Assembly (NCBI GenBank): GCA_032622095.1 | Contig: CP136064.1 | Coordinates: 255,233,863-255,297,862 of the forward strand | Direction: 5' to 3' | Source: Siphonodentalium dalli | Taxonomy: Eukaryota; Mollusca; Scaphopoda; Gadilida; Siphonodentaliidae | DNA length: 64,000 bases | In this document: positions 58,061 to 64,000 of the stretch, in pieces | Layout of the letters: each line of letters opens with the position of its first letter | Numbering within the stretch: the first letter of the stretch is position 1 | Notes under the pieces: model-generated | The model's database searches: none | What the model saw: only the letters and a program-made list of their open reading frames with translations | Told to the model about the DNA's origin: nothing | Position numbers and translations under genes: made by a program

Positions 58061-61000
58061 TCCAATGGTTACCTTGGTCAAGTTACCCATGTGTCCATTT
58101 GTACTAACGGAGACGAATCACACATATTCTATGAGACACCTCGGGGAAGCTGCCAATTTATCCATCCATATATTCTAAGCTGGCGATAACAATCTGTATT
58201 GCTAATGATTAGTGCTGCTTAGGTCATCTGAGGACAGATCCACGGCACCTGCCCCTAGCAATAGCATGGTCAAGTTACCCATTGTAGCAATTTCCCAACA
58301 TATCTTCTAAGCTGATAATAAACGGTATTTAATGTTTATCTTTGTTTATAGCATTTATTTGTTTGTTGCACTTTGAGTAATTTGATAGCATTTCCCTGGT
58401 CAATTTAAACATGTGTATAATTTTCAGTTCCGGTGGTCCAGTCATTTTAGGTATGTAATTATGTTATTAAGGTATTCATGAATGCCAATTTAAATCATCT
58501 GACATATGTACCCATCCGAAGACACTCCACGTGACAATGTACCATGTGTACTACAAGTCCTGCAATAAAAATGTTTATACCACGATCACATATTCTACTA
58601 TATTATTATTGCTCATTGTGAAACAAAAATAGTTAATTGTCACTGTAGGTATTAAGGCTCATTGTAGGTTGAAATGTTTCCCATACATTTTGAACGGTAA
58701 AGTGATATACCTACAGTATGGACTAAAATGCTATTGACCTCCTGGAAAAATATACACGATGATATGTTAATAAACAAAACGATTGTTATTCTTTCATAAA
58801 TCTGTGCTATTATGTGACCAATACAATGTTATAAATTTCAACAGCTTTTTAAAACTTTGCCAGGTAATGTTCACAAATTTCTTTGATGTTTCAAGTTCTA
58901 ACTTATTATTATTCTAATCAGTAGGATCATGGTATGAACAAAAACACATGTAGTGTTTCTGAATACCTATTTACACCACAAGTGGGATTGATGATTTTTC
59001 ACAGTTTATAAAAATCGTGGTGTACATTTGGTATTCAGAAACACTACATATGTAGGCTACCCTTCTACTATAAATTACAACACAATTTTATGCAAATAGC
59101 CAGAGTCTGCGCTTTATTGTGCAAAGTCAGGGAAGAGGCATATCACAAACAGCTGGTATTATTCCTGCATTAAAACAGAGATGAAACCCTTTCTTTGGGG
59201 AAAAACACTCTGAAAGCATGAAACAATACCTCACACATGACATGGATATAACATGAATCAATTTGTATCATGACAAAATAATATAATATAGAATGTATTA
59301 CTTGTTTGGTTCTGTTTTGGCCAATATTGTATACTATACTATTTGTATAATATATTTGTTGTGGAACCATGCGCTGAAAGCAAACTGGCTAAAGTGATCT
59401 ATTTGATTCATAACGCCCAAGGCGTAAACTCATTTCAATTGTAATACTGCTCACTCATAATTATCCTTGATAAATTGGGCAGTCACCAAACGAGCGCTGA
59501 ACACATTTCAGTGACCATTCAATTGTAATCACTCGTATCCATATCGACAAAAGTTATGATACTTTTCATCAAAACTTACAAAATTATTATTCTATGCAAC
59601 TTAGCCAGTACATAAGTTTCAGATAGTAGCTATCCAAACTATGAAAGTGAGAGTTTATAAGATTATACTAGAGATGTAACAATAGGCTCCTAGCTGTGTT
59701 TACAATGTGAATCATAAAAAAATTAAATCACCAACCTGAATGTGCATTTATAATTCTAAATATGACAGGAGTATTACCAATTTTTTTAGTGTTGTTTAAT
59801 GAAGATCGAATTTCCATCCACACTCAGCAATATTTTTGCTGCAATGCCATTATCCTATTGGAAAACCCAAGATATTTGAAACCAGTCTAGTTGAAACAAG
59901 ACCAAGATTTCCTTTCAATCAAGTCATGGTCCCATTGAAATGACTGGCAGAGTCAGCACATCAAATATGTTGCTTTGACCAATCAATAGCTTCCTGCAAA
60001 AGCAATTGATATAAAAACTTTTTTCACTCATTCACAAAAGCTTTCTTTTGCCATGCAGTCTTTTACTGCGGTCTCACCTACATGTAGTTACTGCAAACAC
60101 ATGCTAAGTCGCATGTGTGGGTTCAAAAACCAGCAAATATCATAACTTGAGAATGATATTATGAACAACAGATATGGGCTTTCTTGCAAGTCTATCAAAA
60201 CAGCGAACAGTGCTTTATTTGGAAACATGAATATTTATGAGCTGTTGTGAGTTAGCACCGGAGTCTCTAGACCTAGTGTTGACTGCAATGAAATATTCGT
60301 CTAGCTTCAAAAAGACTGTTTAGAAACTAATTGCCAAGTACAGTAGTAAAAAAATTATATGGACATGACTACATACATGAATATGAAACATCAGAATGAT
60401 ATAACTATTCAATGAAATATAACTACTAGTAAATCCATTTGTCCACTTAAGCATGTTCCTTGAATTTTGAAGTTGATAGTTATTGTCTGGAAAACTGAGA
60501 ATCTTGTCCATGGGATATCCTCTGCTTCATCCAAAACACTCCTCAAAACATACCTGTAACAAATTCAAGGTTCATGATTTATTAGAACATTATGATGCTT
60601 TCTGTATATAAAATAATTTACATCTTCAGAATAAATATAGCAGATGTCATTTGTAAGACCACTCCAAAGATTAGAAATTATGTCCACTGTTCATCAACTT
60701 GAATCTATAATGCTGAATTCACAGTAGGAAGAAACAGATGGGCTGAGGATCACATTGGCGGAGTTCAGTGAAATGACTTTTTTCACGATTCAGTGAATTC
60801 TCCAACTTGTTCATTGCTAAATTGAGGAAATTGATAGTTACCTCTGATTTTGTCCTACCAATGACTGAATGGGAATATGTCTTGTGTACAATACAGCCCC
60901 ATACAGAATAATAATTGTATGTTTTTTAACTGAATAACAGAACCATTGTCTATACAATGGGTTGGATAGGAATTTCATGTTTCAAAGCAAATAAAAGGTC

Positions 61001-61490
61001 AGCCGACAACAGTGTCCCCCGAAAACGTAGCAAGTCGATGCCGCTTTGTTAAAGAAATGAAAAAAAATGTTGAAATGTTTGAAGACGAAAGGGTTAATAA
61101 TTCCGTAAATAAATTTTTTTTCCGTCATCTATATACATGTTGTGATACTCAAGAGATAATATGGTCAATATTTTGTTGAACAAAATGTTGATAAATAACA
61201 TGTTTTGGGAAATATGATACCATAGTTGACAGTGGTTAGCATTATTTTGTTGCAGTTGATCAACTGTGATAATTGTGATATTTTGAAGAAATTGTGTTGT
61301 TGCAATGATATTCATAGGAAATTGTTCAAATTAAATAGCACTCATCTAGAGGTGATCTCTAAACATGTCTATTAAAACTTTCAAAAACATTTTTTTTCTA
61401 ATAATTGTAGGCTGGACGACATACTAGTACCAATGGATTAAATTGTGAACCCTAAAACAAAATTTGATAGTTCCAACATAGAGGCGGAAT
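58061..61490. other. AT-rich stretch without a supported gene
   Basis: A 102-bp MITE lies at 58,948-59,049. Otherwise only short open frames with no domain or convincing splice sites. A minus-strand acceptor-like site at about 60,556 is followed by a short open stretch (YVLRSVLDEAEDIPWTRF), unrecognised. Confidence 0.4.
58948..59049. mobile_element. 102-bp foldback MITE
   Basis: ATGTAGTGTTTCTGAATACC and GGTATTCAGAAACACTACAT are inverted, and the stem extends through TTTACACCAC / GTGGTGTA. The spacer is about 35 bp. Confidence 0.65.
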
Positions 61491-61494
61491 ATCA

Positions 61495-61760
61495 ACTTGA
61501 ATATGAAATTTGGTGATGATCGGTAAAGGATGTGGCCTGTAGAGTGTGCCAAAGGATTTAGTCATGCAAAGAGTAAAATCTATATTTAAACTAAGTCCTA
61601 TTACTCAACATGGGTCATAACACTGGAAAAAAAAATCAATGTATGCAACCTACTGTTTGTGAAAAATACGACAAATAATGACTAAGATATAAAGCTTCAA
61701 AGTTATGGATGGACGGACAGTCAAGAGCCAATTTTTACATCCCCAGCAAAACTGGTAATA
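61495..61760 (+). repeat. Family E-related fragment
   Basis: GGTGATGATCGGTAAAGGATG, GTGCCAAAGGATTTAGTCATG and CAAAGAGTAAAATC match family E units, followed by GGATGGACGGACAG. Lies just downstream (minus sense) of the receptor-kinase exon. Confidence 0.5.
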
Positions 61761-61826
61761 GGAAACTGAATATTACACGCTCATATGAAATGAAAGAAAA
61801 TGCAAAACAGTAATCTTTGTACTCAC

Positions 61827-62002
61827 CTTTGACATTGCATCTTAGCCCGATGTGTCATGGCACCAAACTGAAGAAATAAACATCTGATTGCTTGTAAGCA
61901 CCAAAATGAAGCTTGTTTATGTAGTCATTGATTATTTCTGGGGCCATAAATCTCTTGCTCCCCTGCCTTGAAGTTGATGTGATGTCAATTTCATTGGTAT
62001 TA
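61827..62002 (-). pseudogene. Exon of a TGF-beta-superfamily type I receptor serine/threonine kinase, with an in-frame stop
   Basis: The 176 bp segment is bounded on the minus strand by acceptor CTTTTTGATTTCAG and donor AAAG|GTGAGT. It reads as the activation-loop to helix-F part of a receptor kinase: EIDITSTSRQGSKRFMAPE, then a block ending HFGAYKQSDVYFFSLV. The GSKRFMAPE stretch matches the family GTKRYMAPE motif. The HF-x-x-(F/Y)-K-x-x-D-(I/V)-Y pattern is typical of type I (ALK) rather than type II receptors, and the RCNV-x-G end fits where an exon ends after RRC. TGA stands at the position of the conserved Trp of the LVLWEIARRC stretch, and the FGLV Gly is Ser. No neighbouring kinase exon was found in the window. 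It is probably a decayed paralogue or isolated exon, unless the stop is a sequencing error. Confidence 0.7.
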
Positions 62003-62005
62003 CTG

Positions 62006-64000
62006 AAATCAAAAAGTATAACAGGCTTGTTATGATTCAGAAGTAAATCTCAATTATGTTTTTGAAATGTCTGTGAAAACACCCTTAATAATTGCAAATT
62101 CATGATATAAAAATGTTGCACATATTCATGGCATCAGTAATGTTTTGAAGTTTTAGGTACCTACAATACAAATTGTAACATAAATTGGTATTCACAGTGC
62201 ATATTTAATCGAACTATCCTGCCCAGAAAGGGTCAATAACTCTAAAATAAAAAAAGGATGGGGAATAGTTTCTATAGTCCTCCCCCCCGAACTTTGAAGA
62301 AGTCAGGGAACATTGAGATGAACAAGTGCAACATCAAGTGTGGCATACAGTATGCGCCTGATGCTCATTTTAGACAGTGGAAATTCAAAATATTTGTATA
62401 GATAGAAACTTTTCTAAATCCATAAAGTGGGGTGTGTATCCTTTCTTCCTAAACTGGGATAACAACACACTAAAGCCCAACAAAATCTAATAATCAATGC
62501 CCAAGTTTACAAAGCTAAATTTTCATACAAACACAAAATTCAGAAATTCCCAAGTCAAACAAAGGCTGTAACTCTGGTGAAAATGAATGGACTGTAAGTC
62601 GATATCCGTTCCCTCTAACTAAACAATCACCATAACAAAGCACAACTGATTCCGATTATACATGCCCGAGTTAAAAATCTGAAATGTTCTTCGTTCACAA
62701 AATCCAAGAATGTCCAAAATCAAACAAGGGCCATAACTCGGCTTTAAATCTATGGACAAAAGATGTGTTTCACTCAACATGTGTTATCAATATGCCAAAA
62801 AACAAAAAAATCAGATAATTGACACCTGAGCTACAAAGTGCTATGTTCCGACGACATAAGGACAGACGGGGGAAGATATCCTGGGGGGGAAGATGACGTG
62901 TTACACCGGTACTAGTAACTGGAATAAGGAGGGATGGATGGCTGGACAGATAGATGAAGCGATATATATTATATCCCAAATTTGTCTCATGATGGTTAAA
63001 ACATACATGTAATTATGGATTACTGGGCTTGGCTCTCTGTGTAATTAAGGCTTTAAAATCAACATATTGGAATAAAATTTGATTAACACATTGAAAGTTG
63101 GGAGTATTCAGGTAATGAGCCCACATGATGTTCACCAAATGAATGAATGGGATTCATATAACTATTGATCAGTGAGTATCATATCCATTGACATGTAATG
63201 AGATCAATCGTACCATTTTTGCCAGGCAAGACAGACATCTGCATGTCAGTCTCTCATTGAGGAATGCCTTGTCTTCAGAATTAGGCCAAGAACATCAGTG
63301 AGGGTGTACATTGTTTGATAGTCACCAATATTTCAGGCTCCAACACTATCATAGTTGATTCTTTTGGAGAGTTGGCATAAAGTTCTGGTACATAGGTTGT
63401 AGTTCCCCATGTTTCGTCAATAACACCAATTTGTACACACGAACACATAAAATAATCAAGAGGTCAATTATAACACAAGGTGGTTTAAAAATTGAAAAGT
63501 ATGGAGCATGATGTGATTTGAGAACTACCAGCCTACAGAATAATAACATCAGACACAATATATATTTTTTCAAGAGGCTACAAATGCCTAGTTTGATAGC
63601 ACAAGATTAGTTGTTTTATGGAATATAAGCAAGTTCTTGAATATACACCCTTTAAATTTCGACAGTGATAAATTTGATTATTCGTGATTTTGGTGACAAG
63701 TATTTTTTTAATAAAAAAAAGTCGATCCTGAATGTGATGTGGTAATCTAAAAGAATTAAATTTCACATTCTAATAGCATAACAATTCTGATTGACCATGG
63801 GAGCTCACTGCAAAATAAGCATGTGCCAAGAAGTTGTATCAAATGTTGTCAGAAAGCTGGGGACAGATATTGAGAAAATCCTGGGAAATATTAAATGTAT
63901 GACAAGATCAATCAATCAATTGATGTTCTACAAAAAGTGCATATATTTTAGATATAAATCATTATCTAAAAGAAATATTATACTGACCAAAAAAGCCATG
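62006..64000. other. No supported gene
   Basis: The region upstream (minus sense) of the kinase exon, where earlier kinase exons would be expected. I found no HRDLKSKN-type exon. Short repeats with CCATAACTC-type phrases and a GGACAGACGGGGG tail occur near 62,500-62,950. Confidence 0.4.

Noticed and set aside
60460-60556. Possible further kinase exon after an acceptor-like CTTGAATTTGTTACAG on the minus strand
   Set aside because: Neither frame resembles the C-lobe of type I receptors, and no donor was found.
63320-63430. Minus-strand frame containing DETWGTTTYVPELYANSPKES
   Set aside because: Short, without convincing splice sites at both ends or a recognised family.

Overview
The window looks like a repeat-saturated stretch of a metazoan nuclear genome, most likely a mollusc or another marine lophotrochozoan. 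This is inferred from split coding exons with GT-AG borders, an OTU-bearing Helentron, stacked hAT/MULE/Helitron relics, and ~160-190 bp tandem-core repeats of the kind known from bivalves (pearl/CvA-like). No bacterial operons, rRNA or convincing tRNA genes were seen. Species cannot be fixed from the sequence alone.

Layout. (1) 1-10,106 and 42,518-54,467 are two copies of one segment. They differ by mobile-element insertions, most with exact target-site duplications and an intact empty site in the partner copy. Copy 1 alone carries a 5.5 kb nested foldback element (3,787-9,257) with a PHD-finger remnant. Copy 2 alone carries a non-autonomous Helitron (43,017-44,199) and several hAT-type elements. 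(2) Each copy runs into an array of ~0.6-0.67 kb repeats (10,660-16,060 and 54,468-57,673). In each array one block ends in a Helitron-like hairpin plus CTAG. (3) 16-26 kb holds a decayed Mutator-like (Mutsu) transposase, two copies of a further repeat block (one split by an hAT, a Helitron-like tandem-core element and a MULE-like element), and several minus-strand exon-like segments of unknown identity.

(4) The centrepiece is the minus-strand Helentron exon at 26,434-34,521, open for about 2,695 codons. It encodes, in order, a basic repetitive N-terminus, a cysteine-protease domain resembling the herpesvirus-tegument deubiquitinase fold (C76-like), an OTU cysteine protease, an 18-residue tandem repeat, Cys-rich zinc-binding stretches, a Helitron HUH Rep nuclease with two tyrosines, a PIF1-type helicase, and a C-terminal endonuclease/exonuclease/phosphatase domain. 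All key catalytic residues are present. It is bounded by a splice acceptor directly before its ATG and a GTAAGT donor just before its stop codon. The Rep would nick and join strands, the helicase would unwind them, and the endonuclease and two deubiquitinase-like proteases are accessory functions. (5) 34.5-41 kb is filled with non-autonomous tandem-core repeats. One family begins exactly at the polypyrimidine tract of the Helentron exon.

(6) 57.7-64 kb is AT-rich and quieter. It contains one recognisable host-gene exon: part of a TGF-beta-superfamily type I receptor kinase on the minus strand (61,827-62,002), with an in-frame stop where the family has a tryptophan.
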